NCBI RefSeq assembly: GCF_001619585.1
Contig: NZ_LQNT01000009.1
Coordinates: forward strand, 434,001 to 498,000
Origin: Bhargavaea cecembensis
GTDB lineage: Bacteria; Bacillota; Bacilli; Bacillales_A; Planococcaceae
Reading direction: 5' to 3'
Length of the DNA stretch: 64,000 bases
Below the pieces are notes generated by a model, which saw only the letters and a program-made list of their open reading frames with translations, was not told where the DNA came from and did not search any database. Shown here one piece after another: positions 26,716 to 35,735 of the stretch. Made by a program: the position numbers and the translations under genes. Numbering within the stretch: the first letter of the stretch is position 1; each line of letters begins with the position of its first letter.

Positions 26716-28069
26716 ATGTCTTCCTCCCTTCCAAGTTCAGCCGGCGAATTTCGCGGACTGCCGCATCCATCTCGGGTGTGATGCCGTGATGGAACAGGAT
26801 AACCTCCCCGTCCGGATGTTCCGGTGACCTGCCTGCCCGCCCGCTGATCTGGATGATGGCCGAGCGGTCAAATACTGTTTTTTCCGAGCCGACCACGGCA
26901 ATCTGGAGCCGTGGAATCGTAATTCCCCTTTCCAGGATGGTCGTCGTCAGAAGCCCGGGAACCCGGCCCTCTCGAAGGGCCATGACGAGACTCCGTCTTT
27001 CAGGATGAGATGCATGCACCGCGCCGATCCCGGCATCAAGACTTGAGAAAAGCGGCAGACATTGCTCCATGAGCGGAATGGAAGGAAAGAAAATGAGGAA
27101 AGGCTCTTCCTTTCTCAGCCGCTCCAAAGTCCAGGTTTTCAGCCGCTCCGGTATTTTCCCCTCAGATATCTTCTTCCGGTAACCGAAAAGCGGGGCCGCG
27201 CGGGGCACCGGAAGCGGATGGCCGTGGAACCGCACCGGGATCACCGATCTGCGGCCCTCCCTGCCAATCTCCGACAGGATTGAAGGCGAAGGGGTTGCTG
27301 TGACGACAGCCAGCACCCCGTCGGATTTCAATGCCTTTCTGACCGCCAGCCGCAGAGTCCTGTCGAACGAATAGGGAAATGCATCGGCCTCGTCGACAAT
27401 TACGGCATCAAACGCTTCCCTGAACCGGAAAAGCTGATGCGTGGTGGCGATGACCAGTCCGGCAAGACCATCCCCATGACCCGAACCCCCGTACAGTCCG
27501 TGGATGACTGTTTCGCCGATCGCCTTCTCGAATCTCGGCAGGAGTTCCAGAACCACATCAGTTCGCGGTGTCGCGATGCAAACCCGCTTCCCCTCCGACA
27601 ACAGGCGGTGGACCGGTCCGAAGAGAATCTCAGTCTTCCCGGCACCGCAGACAGCGTGAAGCAGGTGCGTCCTGCGCGCCAGCAGGCTCTCTTCCAGTTC
27701 TCCCGCCGCCCTCTCCTGCAGAGGGGTGAGCCGGCCCTTCCATGCCAAGACCGCATTCCCTGCCGGCGGGAGGTCGGGTCCGCTCCAATAGAGCAGTTCA
27801 TCGCACTGGGCGACGCGCCCCATGTTCAGGCAATGACGGCAATACCTGCAGATCTTTCCGCACTTTCTGCAGTTGAATGCGTGAAAGTGACGGGCATCTT
27901 CAGACAGGCACCGGTTACAGCGGGAGGCGGTCCCGCCATGCCATTTCCGTACTGTTGTGATGCCCGGAACGGTCCCGATCAGCCCGTCCCTGATCAGCCC
28001 GTCCACCGCCTCTTGGCCAAATGGCAAGAGTTCCCGAAGCCAGATCCGGCCCTGAAGAAATTCCTGCAA
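26696..28069 (-). CDS. comFA: ComFA, DEAD-box DNA-uptake ATPase
   Basis: About 457 residues. A four-cysteine-type zinc region (Cys51, 54, 67, 70, 74, 77, 80) precedes Walker A CGAGKTE (141-147) and the DEAD-like VIVDEADAFPYSFD. Helicase motif VI is QISGRAGRSPEHPDG. The protein powers transport of single-stranded DNA during transformation. The TTG at 28069 is a conservative start. A strong GGGGGAGG lies 9 bases before an in-frame ATT at 28081, which would add four residues and may be the real initiator. comFC overlaps its end. Confidence 0.93.
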   Translation of the reverse strand: MQEFLQGRIWLRELLPFGQEAVDGLIRDGLIGTVPGITTVRKWHGGTASRCNRCLSEDARHFHAFNCRKCGKICRYCRHCLNMGRVAQCDELLYWSGPDLPPAGNAVLAWKGRLTPLQERAAGELEESLLARRTHLLHAVCGAGKTEILFGPVHRLLSEGKRVCIATPRTDVVLELLPRFEKAIGETVIHGLYGGSGHGDGLAGLVIATTHQLFRFREAFDAVIVDEADAFPYSFDRTLRLAVRKALKSDGVLAVVTATPSPSILSEIGREGRRSVIPVRFHGHPLPVPRAAPLFGYRKKISEGKIPERLKTWTLERLRKEEPFLIFFPSIPLMEQCLPLFSSLDAGIGAVHASHPERRSLVMALREGRVPGLLTTTILERGITIPRLQIAVVGSEKTVFDRSAIIQISGRAGRSPEHPDGEVILFHHGITPEMDAAVREIRRLNLEGRKTFGMPAL

Positions 28070-28131
28070 TTCACTCTGAATGCCTATGCACCTCCCCCTT
28101 TTTTGGACAGAATTTTCTGAACAAAAAATTT

Positions 28132-28158
28132 ACAAAAAATGACCGCCGGAAACGGTCA
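28132..28158 (-). terminator. Terminator of degV, overlapping its stop codon
   Basis: TGACCG/CGGTCA hairpin (28140-28158) whose 5' base triplet is the degV stop codon, followed on the minus strand by ATTTTTTG. Confidence 0.75.
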
Positions 28159-28995
28159 CTTCTTCACCCAGCCGAGCCCCATCGCCCCTTCCCCGAGATG
28201 GGTGCCGATTACAGGTCCGAAATGGCTGATCGTAATATCAACATCAGGAAACTTCCCGCTCAGTTCCGCTCTCCATGCTTCCGCGTCTTCCCTTCGGTTT
28301 GCATGGATAATGGCTGCTTCCAGCGGACCTTCCTCAGTGTCCCGCGCCAGCAGGTCTGCAATGCGGTTCATGGCTTTTTTCCGGGTACGGATCTTCTCGA
28401 ACGGAACGATCACCCTGTCCTCGAAGTGCAGCAGCGGCTTTACCTGCAACAATCCGCCGATCAGCGCCTGCGCTCCGGACAGACGGCCGCCGCGCTGCAG
28501 ATGGGACAGGTCATCCACCATGAAATATGCACTGAGGTTTTTCTTCATCCGATTCAGTTCCGCCATGATTGACTCCGGTGAAGCACCTTCGATTGCCATT
28601 CCTGCCGCTCTCGTTACGTAAAACCCCTGCGGCATGCAGGCAATCTCAGAGTCAAACACGCGGACATCCAAATCGTCCACCAAATCTCCGGCCTGGACCG
28701 CGGAATTGAATGTACCGCTTATGCCGCTTGAAAGCGTGACGACGACAACTGCATCAAATCCTTCTTCTCTAAGGCTCTCAAAGCACTTTGTGAACTTTCC
28801 GATCGGAGGCTGTGAGGTTTTGGGGAGTTCTCCCTCTTTGACAAGATCATAGAACCGATCTGTTTCGAGGTCGACTTCTTCCTCATAGGTTTTCCCGTCA
28901 ATGGTGACGCTGAGCGGAACCATCCGGATGCCCAGCCGGTCCCGCTCCGGTCCGGGCAGATAAGCGGTGCTGTCGGTCACGATGGCCGTTTTCAT
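28156..28995 (-). CDS. DegV-family fatty-acid-binding protein
   Basis: A 279-residue protein with the DegV fold. The N-terminus is TAIVTDSTAYLPG. LPKTSQPPIGKF and TLSSGISGTFNSA are the lipid carboxylate-binding segments. The C-terminal ISHFGPVIGTHLGEGAMGLGW is also characteristic. Homologues such as FakB bring fatty acids to the FakA kinase for phospholipid synthesis. The ATG at 28995 follows GGAGG; a longer frame from 29019 has no ribosome site. The position next to comFA matches yviA in Bacillus subtilis. Confidence 0.92.
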   Translation of the reverse strand: MKTAIVTDSTAYLPGPERDRLGIRMVPLSVTIDGKTYEEEVDLETDRFYDLVKEGELPKTSQPPIGKFTKCFESLREEGFDAVVVVTLSSGISGTFNSAVQAGDLVDDLDVRVFDSEIACMPQGFYVTRAAGMAIEGASPESIMAELNRMKKNLSAYFMVDDLSHLQRGGRLSGAQALIGGLLQVKPLLHFEDRVIVPFEKIRTRKKAMNRIADLLARDTEEGPLEAAIIHANRREDAEAWRAELSGKFPDVDITISHFGPVIGTHLGEGAMGLGWVKK

Positions 28996-29054
28996 ACTAT
29001 CTACCTCCGTTGTCCTCATTCTACTAAATCCTGATGGAAAACGGAATCAATATA

Positions 29055-29082
29055 AAGCCCGGGCGGATATCCGCCCGGGCTT
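29055..29082 (-). terminator. Terminator-like palindrome after the lipoprotein gene
   Basis: A perfect 28-bp inverted repeat with arms AAGCCCGGGCGGAT/ATCCGCCCGGGCTT. On the minus strand it is followed by a weak T-rich tract. It lies 7 bases past the stop at 29089. Confidence 0.7.
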
Positions 29083-29088
29083 CAGGAT

Positions 29089-29670
29089 TCAGCTACCCGG
29101 CATATTGCCGACGTAATAGACTTCCTTTACTTTCCATTCTCCATCCTGCTTTGTGAGCACGGTAACCTGCCGTCCTTTTTCGGTTACGGACTCACCAGTC
29201 TCCTTATCAACGAGTGTCGTCTCGAGGTTTGCAAACAGTTGCGCTTCCGATTCTTCGTAGGAGACGACCGTCATGTCCGACGGTGTCCGCTCAACCTTGT
29301 CAAACTGGGCGGACATCTGTTCGAAAGCAGCCCGCTCCTGTTCCGGGTCGTAGGCGTCTTCGCCCGTCGCGAGGACTTCCAGATAGCCGTCTATGTCTCC
29401 GCTGTTGAATGTATCGATGTATCGGTCAAACGTATCAAGGATGGCATTTTTCTCTTCCTCGGGAACGCCGGACGCTTCCTCGATCGAGCCGTCGTCCGTC
29501 ATTTCAAAGCCGATCGCCCCGTCCTCCGTTCCGTGTCCGATGGCCGATTGTTTCCCGGCCGGCGCATTTCCTTCATCAGTGGAATTGGTATTTCCTTCAT
29601 CGCTTCCGCCGCAGCCTGCCATCAGCAGAAGAGCTGCAGCCGGAGCCAGTAGCCATTTCATTTTTTTCAT
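29089..29670 (-). CDS. Lipoprotein with SnoaL/DUF4440-like domain
   Basis: A 193-residue lipoprotein. The lipobox LLMAGC puts the modified cysteine at 20. A disordered acidic linker rich in N, T, E and G follows. From about residue 75 the sequence fits the small cone-shaped NTF2-like fold (ILDTFDRYIDTFNSGDIDGYLEVLA, ending DGEWKVKEVYYVG). The family call is from pattern only; these domains bind small ligands or act as sensors. The ATG follows GAGGAGGG. It sits between degV and degU, a place with no such gene in Bacillus subtilis. Confidence 0.75.
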   Translation of the reverse strand: MKKMKWLLAPAAALLLMAGCGGSDEGNTNSTDEGNAPAGKQSAIGHGTEDGAIGFEMTDDGSIEEASGVPEEEKNAILDTFDRYIDTFNSGDIDGYLEVLATGEDAYDPEQERAAFEQMSAQFDKVERTPSDMTVVSYEESEAQLFANLETTLVDKETGESVTEKGRQVTVLTKQDGEWKVKEVYYVGNMPGS

Positions 29671-29792
29671 GTCGATTCCCTCCTCGGATAGTTTGGCACA
29701 GGAACGGATTCCGATGCAACGGATTAACTATCCGATACCTTGACGAAGCGGTGAACAAAAAGGTTCGGCAGTGGTGTTTCCATTTATTTGCA

Positions 29793-29820
29793 GAAAAAAG
29801 CCCGGACAAGGCCGGGCAAT
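29793..29820 (-). terminator. Terminator of degU
   Basis: GCCCGG/CCGGGC stem (29800-29805 with 29812-29817) followed on the minus strand by CTTTTTTC, just after the degU stop. Confidence 0.85.
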
Positions 29821-29832
29821 CTTTTAAATCGG

Positions 29833-30507
29833 TCAGCGAACTTCCACCCATCCGTTTTTGATGGCTGTCACGACAGCCTGGGTCCGGTCGTTGACGTTCA
29901 TTTTCTGCAAGATGCTGGAGACATGGTTTTTGACTGTTTTCTCGGAGATGTAGAGAGATTCTCCAATCGCACGGTTGCTTTGACCGTCTGTCAATAACTG
30001 GAGCACTTCGCATTCCCGTTTTGTGAGCAAGTGGTACGGACGGCGGATTTCCGCCTGATGGAACGAGCCGAGATGCTCCTTTGCACTGAGCCGACGGAAT
30101 TCGGCCACCAGGTTCTTAGTAACTTTCGGGTGGAGATACGAGCCGCCTGCCGCCACCACTTTGATGGCCTGGACAATTGCATCCGCGTCCATTTCTTTCA
30201 GCATGTAGCCGAGCGCGCCTGTCTTCATCGCATGGGTTACATATGATTCGTCGTCGTGGATCGAGAGGATGATGATCTTTGCTTCCGGATGGGCGGCCAT
30301 CAGCTCTCCGGTCGCTTCGATCCCGCTTTTGCCAGGCATATTGATGTCCATCAGGACGACATCCGGATGGTGCTGCTCATACAGTCGGATGACTTCGTCC
30401 CCGTCGGAGCCTTCCGCCACTACATTGAATGTTTCTTCAAAGTCCAGGATTCGCTTCACGCCTTCGCGGAAGAGCTGGTGATCGTCGATAATAATGATGT
30501 TCGTCAA
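29833..30507 (-). CDS. degU: Response regulator DegU
   Basis: A 224-residue NarL-type regulator. The receiver domain has the phosphorylation site Asp54 in [10 protein letters not shown] and acidic residues in IIDDHQ. The C-terminal LuxR-type helix-turn-helix has [29 protein letters not shown]. DegU controls exoprotease production, competence and motility switching. The ATG overlaps the stop of degS by 4 bases, so sensor and regulator are coupled. Its known targets in Bacillus include the comK promoter and subtilase genes; a subtilase, comF genes and ssb are in this window. Confidence 0.97.
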   Translation of the reverse strand: MTNIIIIDDHQLFREGVKRILDFEETFNVVAEGSDGDEVIRLYEQHHPDVVLMDINMPGKSGIEATGELMAAHPEAKIIILSIHDDESYVTHAMKTGALGYMLKEMDADAIVQAIKVVAAGGSYLHPKVTKNLVAEFRRLSAKEHLGSFHQAEIRRPYHLLTKRECEVLQLLTDGQSNRAIGESLYISEKTVKNHVSSILQKMNVNDRTQAVVTAIKNGWVEVR

Positions 30508-31682
30508 CCTGATTTCCCCCCTGCGTCTTTATCTGTTGCATGCTGATCGTGCGGAAGGGTCAGGAGAACTTCGGTCCCGTTCCCTTCCTCTGTCCTGATT
30601 TCAAATTCGCCTTTCAGCAGTGCGACACGCTCTGTCATCCCCTGCAGACCGAAAGAAGAATCGCCGGTCTTTGAGGGATCGAAGCCGCGCCCATCGTCAG
30701 TGACCGATGCCCGGATCCAGTTTTCACAAATCTCAATCCGGATATCGATCACAGTTGCTCCGCTGTGCTTGATGGCATTTGTGACGGCCTCCTGTACCAG
30801 ACGGAAAACCGCAACTTCGGTTCCCTGCGGAATCCGGGCCACGACACCTTTTGATTCGAACGTGAAACGGATATCCGGATGGTATTCCTGGATCTTTTCC
30901 ACATACTTGCTGAGTGCGGGCACAAGCCCGAAATCATCAAGCACCATCGGCCGGAGATCGTAGATGATCCGCCGAATTTCGGACAGCGTGCTCCTGGCGA
31001 GTTCTTTCGTGAAACCGAGCTGGGCCAGCCCGGCATCCATGCCCTTGTCGTTAAATACACGCTCGACAAGTCCAAGCTGCATCACGAGATTCGCCATCAT
31101 CTGGGCAGGACCGTCATGAATTTCCCGGGAAAGGCGCTTCCGCTCTTCCTCCTGGGCCTCAAGCACTTTCATGCTGAAGTGTTTGCGCATCTTGGCCGAC
31201 TCGAGTGCCGGGCCGACATCCTTCAGATCGGAGGTGAGATACTTGGTCACGACGTTTACATGGCCGGCCAGATGATCTGCCCGTGCCATCGAGTCCTCGT
31301 ATGTCCGGATCCGGTTTTGGAGATGTAGCTTCAGATCATTCAACTGGCGGATCTTCGTGCTGTTCAGCATGAACTCCAGCTGTACTTCATGTGCGGAGTC
31401 ATAGGCCTCACGCACTTCATCCTTCGTGTAATCAGAGAAATGGACCGAGACGTGCTGAAGTTTCTCCCTGGCCGCAAAGGAAGCTGCCGACAATTTCTCC
31501 CCTTCGGTTATTGCCCGGGAAATTTCTTCTTCTGTCCGTCTCAGATCCTCCCGCAGTTCTTCAATCTGGCGGCGGCTTTCCTCATTAATGATGAAAATAT
31601 CGCTTTTGGACTGGTCAAGCGACCGGACCATCGAGCTGAAAATGGCATCAAGTGCATGTATGTCTACTTTATCTACAGGCAT
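30504..31682 (-). CDS. degS: Sensor histidine kinase DegS
   Basis: A 392-residue cytosolic kinase. A long N-terminal coiled-coil sensor domain (about 30-175) is followed by HisKA_3 with phosphoacceptor His189 in [12 protein letters not shown]. The C-terminal ATPase domain has VTDDGRGFD and [11 protein letters not shown]. It phosphorylates and dephosphorylates DegU, encoded in the overlapping gene downstream. It is divergent from yvyE. An extended -10 promoter (TGCTATAAT) lies about 60 bases upstream of the ATG. Confidence 0.96.
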   Translation of the reverse strand: MPVDKVDIHALDAIFSSMVRSLDQSKSDIFIINEESRRQIEELREDLRRTEEEISRAITEGEKLSAASFAAREKLQHVSVHFSDYTKDEVREAYDSAHEVQLEFMLNSTKIRQLNDLKLHLQNRIRTYEDSMARADHLAGHVNVVTKYLTSDLKDVGPALESAKMRKHFSMKVLEAQEEERKRLSREIHDGPAQMMANLVMQLGLVERVFNDKGMDAGLAQLGFTKELARSTLSEIRRIIYDLRPMVLDDFGLVPALSKYVEKIQEYHPDIRFTFESKGVVARIPQGTEVAVFRLVQEAVTNAIKHSGATVIDIRIEICENWIRASVTDDGRGFDPSKTGDSSFGLQGMTERVALLKGEFEIRTEEGNGTEVLLTLPHDQHATDKDAGGKSG

Positions 31683-31744
31683 TTCTTCTATCCCCTCATC
31701 GTCCGGAACCGGTAATTTCCGGCATTTGAGTTTAGACTGTGTAT

Positions 31745-31753
31745 ATTATAGCA
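31745..31753 (-). promoter_or_regulatory. Candidate extended -10 promoter of degSU
   Basis: Minus-strand TGCTATAAT (TATAAT at 31745-31750), with only a weak -35. The TG extension makes it a plausible sigma-A promoter for degS in the divergent region with yvyE. Confidence 0.5.
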
Positions 31754-31805
31754 TTACAGCGATTGAAATATATTAAAATTACATTACAGCAAGGAGGCTG
31801 ATGGC

Positions 31806-32438
31806 ATGAGAGACGACTACCGCACCGTGAAAGCCAACGGCGAGAGCGAAATCACCATCAAAAAGTCCCGTTTCATCGGCCATGTTGCGCGTGCCGAAAC
31901 GGAAGATGAAGCGATGGCGTTCGTCGCAAAAATTAAGCAGGCCCACCATTCTGCCACTCACAACTGCTCCGCCTATCTGATCGGCGAACATGACCAGATC
32001 CAGAAAGCCAATGATGACGGCGAACCGAGTGGCACAGCTGGTGTTCCCATGCTTGAAGTACTAAAAAAGCAGAACCTGAAGGACACCGTTGTCGTTGTGA
32101 CGCGTTATTTCGGCGGCATCAAACTGGGTGGTGGCGGACTGATCCGGGCATACGGCAGTGCAGTCTCCGATGTGCTGAACAACACGGGAATTGTCGAACG
32201 GAGGCTCCACCACCTCATGAAAGTGACAATCGACTACACATGGCTCGGTAAAGTCGAAAATGAGCTGCATATGTCGCCTTACCCCCTGGACCGGCTGGAT
32301 TATGCCGAAGCGGTCTCGGCTTTTGTCTATGTGCCTGCCGCAGAAGAAAACAAATTTCGCGACTGGATCGCCAATCTGACAAACGGCCAGGCAGTTGTCG
32401 AAATGGAGCACAAAGAATTTCTCGAGTTCGACGCATAA
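31806..32438 (+). CDS. yvyE: YvyE/YigZ (IMPACT) family protein
   Basis: A 210-residue protein. The N-terminal IMPACT domain has KSRFIGHVARAETEDEA, GEPSGTAGVPML and VVVTRYFGGIKLGGGGLIRAYGSA. A C-terminal DUF1949 region follows. Eukaryotic IMPACT affects the Gcn2 stress pathway; the bacterial role is not settled. The ATG start follows AAGGAGG. It is divergent from degS, as in Bacillus subtilis, and precedes an LCP gene. Confidence 0.94.
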   Translation: MRDDYRTVKANGESEITIKKSRFIGHVARAETEDEAMAFVAKIKQAHHSATHNCSAYLIGEHDQIQKANDDGEPSGTAGVPMLEVLKKQNLKDTVVVVTRYFGGIKLGGGGLIRAYGSAVSDVLNNTGIVERRLHHLMKVTIDYTWLGKVENELHMSPYPLDRLDYAEAVSAFVYVPAAEENKFRDWIANLTNGQAVVEMEHKEFLEFDA

Positions 32439-32450
32439 AGCACTAACCGT

Positions 32451-32479
32451 TTTACGTAAGGTTATAGGAGTAGTATAAT
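32451..32479 (+). promoter_or_regulatory. Candidate promoter of the LCP gene
   Basis: TTTACG (32451-32456), a 17-base spacer and TATAAT (32474-32479), about 80 bases before the LCP ATG. A second TATAAT at 32516-32521 has no clear -35. Confidence 0.5.
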
Positions 32480-32557
32480 ATAGGGGATTGGCAATTTTAC
32501 CAGAGTGTTAACTTATATAATAAGTACATGCACCCTGGCTTTCCCGGAGGAAAATAA

Positions 32558-33538
32558 ATGAAAAGAAAAGAATACAGAAAAAGAAAGCATGCTTCGAAGA
32601 AAAAAACAATTTATAAAATAATCGGCATGCTCACTGTAACTGTTTTGCTTCTCGCCGGCTCCTATACTGTTCATCTTTACAAAAAAGCACAACATGCCGC
32701 CGATAATGCATATCATGCCCGGGATGGCTCGGCTCTACGGGAAGAAAAGATCGAGCCTTATAAGGACAATGTTTCCATATTGTTCATCGGTGTTGACGAT
32801 AGCGAATCACGAAACGATTCGAACAGCCGGTCAGACGCATTGATGCTGGCCACTTTAAACAATGACGACAAGAGTATCAAACTTTTGAGTATTCCAAGGG
32901 ACTCACTTGTATACATTCCTGAAGTTGGCTACCAGGATAAAATCACTCATGCACATGCCTTTGGCGGTGTGGATGCTTCTATCGAAACGGTTGAGGAATT
33001 ACTTGATATTCCTGTTGACTACTTCGTCAAGATGAATTTCAATGCTTTTATTGATGTAGTTGACGCTCTTGGCGGAATTACAGTGGATGTTCCTTATGAA
33101 CGCATAGAATTGGATGAGAACGACAAAAAAACTATTCACCTTAAACCGGGTCTGCAAAATCTTGATGGACGCCACGCGCTTGCTTTGGCAAGAACCCGAA
33201 AAGCAGACAGCGATATCGAAAGAGGTAAGCGTCAGCAGGTTATCCTTAAATCAATGATCGAAAAAGCAGGTTCCGTTTCATCCGTAGGAAAATACGGAGA
33301 GGTGATCGACGCCTTGGGCAATAACATGACTACAGATTTATCATTTGATGATATGAAAGCGATGATTGCCTACTTGAATAATGGATCGCCCCTGATTGAG
33401 ACCTATACACTTCAAGGGTATGATGATAGTTCAACTGGAGTATATTATTGGAGAATTGATGAAGAGAATCTTCAGAGCCTTTCTTCCGATTTGCGGAGCC
33501 ATCTCGAATTAGAAACACCCCTCGGCATGAGCGAGTAA
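32558..33538 (+). CDS. LytR-CpsA-Psr (LCP) family glycopolymer ligase
   Basis: A 326-residue protein with a basic N-terminus, a single membrane helix (about 22-42) and an extracellular LCP domain. LFIGVDDSESRNDSNSRSDALML, LLSIPRDSLVYIP and LALARTRKADSDIERGKRQQ carry the Arg and Asp residues that bind polyprenyl pyrophosphate. These enzymes attach wall teichoic acid or similar polymers to peptidoglycan. TagO, the first enzyme of that pathway, is encoded convergently next door. Base composition here is more AT-rich than in most of the window. The ATG follows CGGAGG. Confidence 0.93.
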   Translation: MKRKEYRKRKHASKKKTIYKIIGMLTVTVLLLAGSYTVHLYKKAQHAADNAYHARDGSALREEKIEPYKDNVSILFIGVDDSESRNDSNSRSDALMLATLNNDDKSIKLLSIPRDSLVYIPEVGYQDKITHAHAFGGVDASIETVEELLDIPVDYFVKMNFNAFIDVVDALGGITVDVPYERIELDENDKKTIHLKPGLQNLDGRHALALARTRKADSDIERGKRQQVILKSMIEKAGSVSSVGKYGEVIDALGNNMTTDLSFDDMKAMIAYLNNGSPLIETYTLQGYDDSSTGVYYWRIDEENLQSLSSDLRSHLELETPLGMSE

Positions 33539-33574
33539 TTTTAGACTTGATCCATGCTTAACTGCATTAAATGA

Positions 33575-33619
33575 CCCCGAGTTGCGGACATTGCAAAAAT
33601 GTCCCGGCTCGGTTTTTTT
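33575..33619 (+). terminator. Terminator of the LCP gene
   Basis: Compound hairpin: outer CCGAG/CTCGG (33577-33581 with 33608-33612) enclosing an inner GGACATT/AATGTCC stem, followed by TTTTTTT. Confidence 0.75.
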
Positions 33620-33810
33620 ATCGTTAAATACCAGACACAAAGACTCAAGTCCCTTTTGCGAAACGAACTCTCTGACGTTGAAAAATGATTATAACATCGG
33701 CTTATCGTCCAGATTGGCGCATCCGGAGACCTTCTCAACAGGCGATACACAGGCGAACTCAGTTTATCATTATAGAATTCAGAGACCGGCAAAGCCTCCT
33801 GCCTTTATCC
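33620..33810. other. Intergenic AT-rich spacer without recognised gene
   Basis: The region between the LCP and tagO terminators. No credible start with a ribosome site, no conserved protein and no strong structured RNA was seen. It separates two convergent genes. Confidence 0.6.
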
Positions 33811-33842
33811 AAAAAAAAAAAACTCCGGCAATTAACCGGAGT
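33811..33842 (-). terminator. Terminator of tagO
   Basis: AACTCCGG/CCGGAGTT stem (33821-33828 with 33835-33842) followed by a run of ten or more T on the minus strand. Confidence 0.85.
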
Positions 33843-33917
33843 TATCTGTTCGCCCAATAGGCCGAATATTATATTCGATGTGTAGACCCACATGTTGCGG
33901 CTGTTGCCATCTCTTAT

Positions 33918-34955
33918 TTATTTCCTTTGCCTGACCAAGCCCAGTATAGGACGATAATTTCTGCCGGCCAAACCTAAGACTTCAACAATGAGTTCCATTG
34001 CCAAGAGTATGATGACCGTGATTACCAAAGCCCCCCATACCGTTGCCTGGGAGAATAAAATGGCTGCGCCTCCAAGCAATATCGATCCGACATAGATCAA
34101 AAGCACAGATTGTCGATGTGAGAACCCGGTGTTGATCAGGCAATGGTGGAGATGCAGCATATCCGGTGCTGATATCGGCTGCTTATTTTTCACTCTGCGA
34201 ATGATAGCGAAAAGTGTATCGAGAATGGGAATTCCGAGAATCAGAATCGGAATGACCAACGAGATGATTGTTACATTTTTAAATCCAAGCAATGCCAATA
34301 CTGAAATCATAAATCCTAAGAACAGTGAACCGGAATCCCCCATAAAGATCTTGGCAGGATAGAAATTATAAAACAAAAAACCGGCACAAGATACAGCTAA
34401 CAAAACTGACATCACGATAACAAATGAATCCTGCATAATGACGGCCATAACTGCCAATGTACAGGAAGCGATCATTGAAACACCGGCGGCCAAACCATCA
34501 AGCCCGTCAATAAGATTAATGGCATTTGTAATTCCGATAATCCAGACAATCGTCAGCGGGATACTCAAATAACCAAAATCCAACTGCCCGCCAAAAGGCA
34601 GATTAATGAATTCGATATGAAGTCCGCCAAATACAACAACAACGCCGGCTGCTATGAATTGAAAGAAAAGCTTAGCTTTTGCCGTGATATCGAGCAGGTC
34701 ATCCATTACACCTGCAATGGTAATAATGAGCGCACCAATCAGTATTGGCATGAGATCCTCATTATTTGGTCTTGCTACAATCAGACCTGTCAAAAAGGCA
34801 GCGACAATCGCAAGTCCTCCAAGTCTGGGAATGTTTCGTGTATTGATTCTTCTATAATTCGGTTTATCGATAGCTCCCAGGTAAATTGCCAACCGTTTAA
34901 CTAGCGGAGTGTAAAGCAATACCGCGATCAGCGTTACCAGTACTGCTATTATCAT
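33918..34955 (-). CDS. tagO: TagO, undecaprenyl-phosphate GlcNAc-1-phosphate transferase
   Basis: About 345 residues with ten or more membrane helices, of the WecA/MraY superfamily. Signatures are INTRNIPRLGGLAI, MDDLLDIT (the Asp pair), NAINLIDGLDGLAAGV and FMGDSGSLFLGF. A His-rich cytosolic loop is seen in DMLHLHHCLINTGFSHRQSV. It makes the first lipid-linked intermediate of wall teichoic acid. The ATG at 34955 follows GGGAGGCAGG; the frame extends upstream without a better ribosome site. TagA (43071-43817) catalyses the next step. Confidence 0.95.
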   Translation of the reverse strand: MIIAVLVTLIAVLLYTPLVKRLAIYLGAIDKPNYRRINTRNIPRLGGLAIVAAFLTGLIVARPNNEDLMPILIGALIITIAGVMDDLLDITAKAKLFFQFIAAGVVVVFGGLHIEFINLPFGGQLDFGYLSIPLTIVWIIGITNAINLIDGLDGLAAGVSMIASCTLAVMAVIMQDSFVIVMSVLLAVSCAGFLFYNFYPAKIFMGDSGSLFLGFMISVLALLGFKNVTIISLVIPILILGIPILDTLFAIIRRVKNKQPISAPDMLHLHHCLINTGFSHRQSVLLIYVGSILLGGAAILFSQATVWGALVITVIILLAMELIVEVLGLAGRNYRPILGLVRQRK

Positions 34956-35078
34956 TTTTACCTGCCTCCCGCGAATCGCTATAACATTCAAATTAATTAT
35001 ACCACGTTCTTTGAAATGTTAACCCATTGTTAACTCGGTGTAAATAGACGATTGAGCAAGCGAAAAGTTTCATTTACC

Positions 35079-35103
35079 GTTTCGATTTAGCAAATCGGGG
35101 GAA
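35079..35103 (+). promoter_or_regulatory. Candidate sigma-B-like promoter of the hydrophilic protein gene
   Basis: GTTTCG (35079-35084), then 12-13 bases, then GGGGGA or GGGGAA. This approximates the sigma-B pattern GTTTAA-N12-15-GGGTAT, less well than the promoter at 48790-48814. Confidence 0.35.
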
Positions 35104-35140
35104 ATATCATGGTAACTACATCGTCAAGGAGGCATTTCGG

Positions 35141-35671
35141 ATGGGACAAGACAATCAAGAGTTCATCAACAAAGCGAAAGATTCCCTTGAAGAACTGGCC
35201 GGCAAGACAAAGGAGATTTTTGGTGACGTGAAAAATCGCAACGAAGCGCGGATGGAGGGTAACCCAAGTCAGGACGATAATAACGACTGGAGCAACCGGG
35301 ACCGGAAACATGCAGCCGGGGAATTCGAATTCCAGACCCGCAACCAATACCAGAACGGCGCCCAGCTTGATGCCGTTCCTGATTTCGGCAACAAGTCTGC
35401 CGGTGGGGACTCCCGCTATACGGAACAGGAGCCGGTCACAGACTTCACGGAACTGGGAGTCGCAGGAGGAGAGGCTGCAGTTGAAGACGCTGTTGAAGGC
35501 AGCCGCGCCGACTACGGGACAGAAGCGGTTTATGGTGACCCGACAGGGCGTTATGACGGCAATGAGGCGAACATGCTAGGTGATGCGGAGCGCCGGAAAC
35601 GATATGACGAACAGGATTCGCTCGACAATTACCTTGATGAAGCAGAAGGACCGGAACATCCAGGGCACTGA
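35141..35671 (+). CDS. Hydrophilic, probably disordered protein of unknown function
   Basis: A 176-residue protein, strongly charged, without membrane segments or cysteines. The N-terminal 45 residues (QEFINKAKDSLEELAGKTKEIFGDVK) could form a helix and faintly resemble small stress proteins of the CsbD type. The rest is rich in G, D, E, N and Y with no recognised domain. The ATG follows AAGGAGG. A weak sigma-B-like promoter lies upstream, and a strong terminator follows. I infer a stress-related role similar to the disordered protein at 38293-38979; no family is assigned. Confidence 0.75.
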   Translation: MGQDNQEFINKAKDSLEELAGKTKEIFGDVKNRNEARMEGNPSQDDNNDWSNRDRKHAAGEFEFQTRNQYQNGAQLDAVPDFGNKSAGGDSRYTEQEPVTDFTELGVAGGEAAVEDAVEGSRADYGTEAVYGDPTGRYDGNEANMLGDAERRKRYDEQDSLDNYLDEAEGPEHPGH

Positions 35672-35685
35672 TACTGATCATTAAA

Positions 35686-35727
35686 AAGGATCCCGCAAGC
35701 AGACATCTGCTTGCGGGATCCTTTTTG
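35686..35727. terminator. Strong bidirectional terminator between convergent genes
   Basis: A near-perfect hairpin AAAGGATCCCGCAAGCAGA/TCTGCTTGCGGGATCCTTT with T-runs on both strands, serving the hydrophilic protein gene and nagB. Confidence 0.92.
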
Positions 35728-35735
35728 ATTATGGC

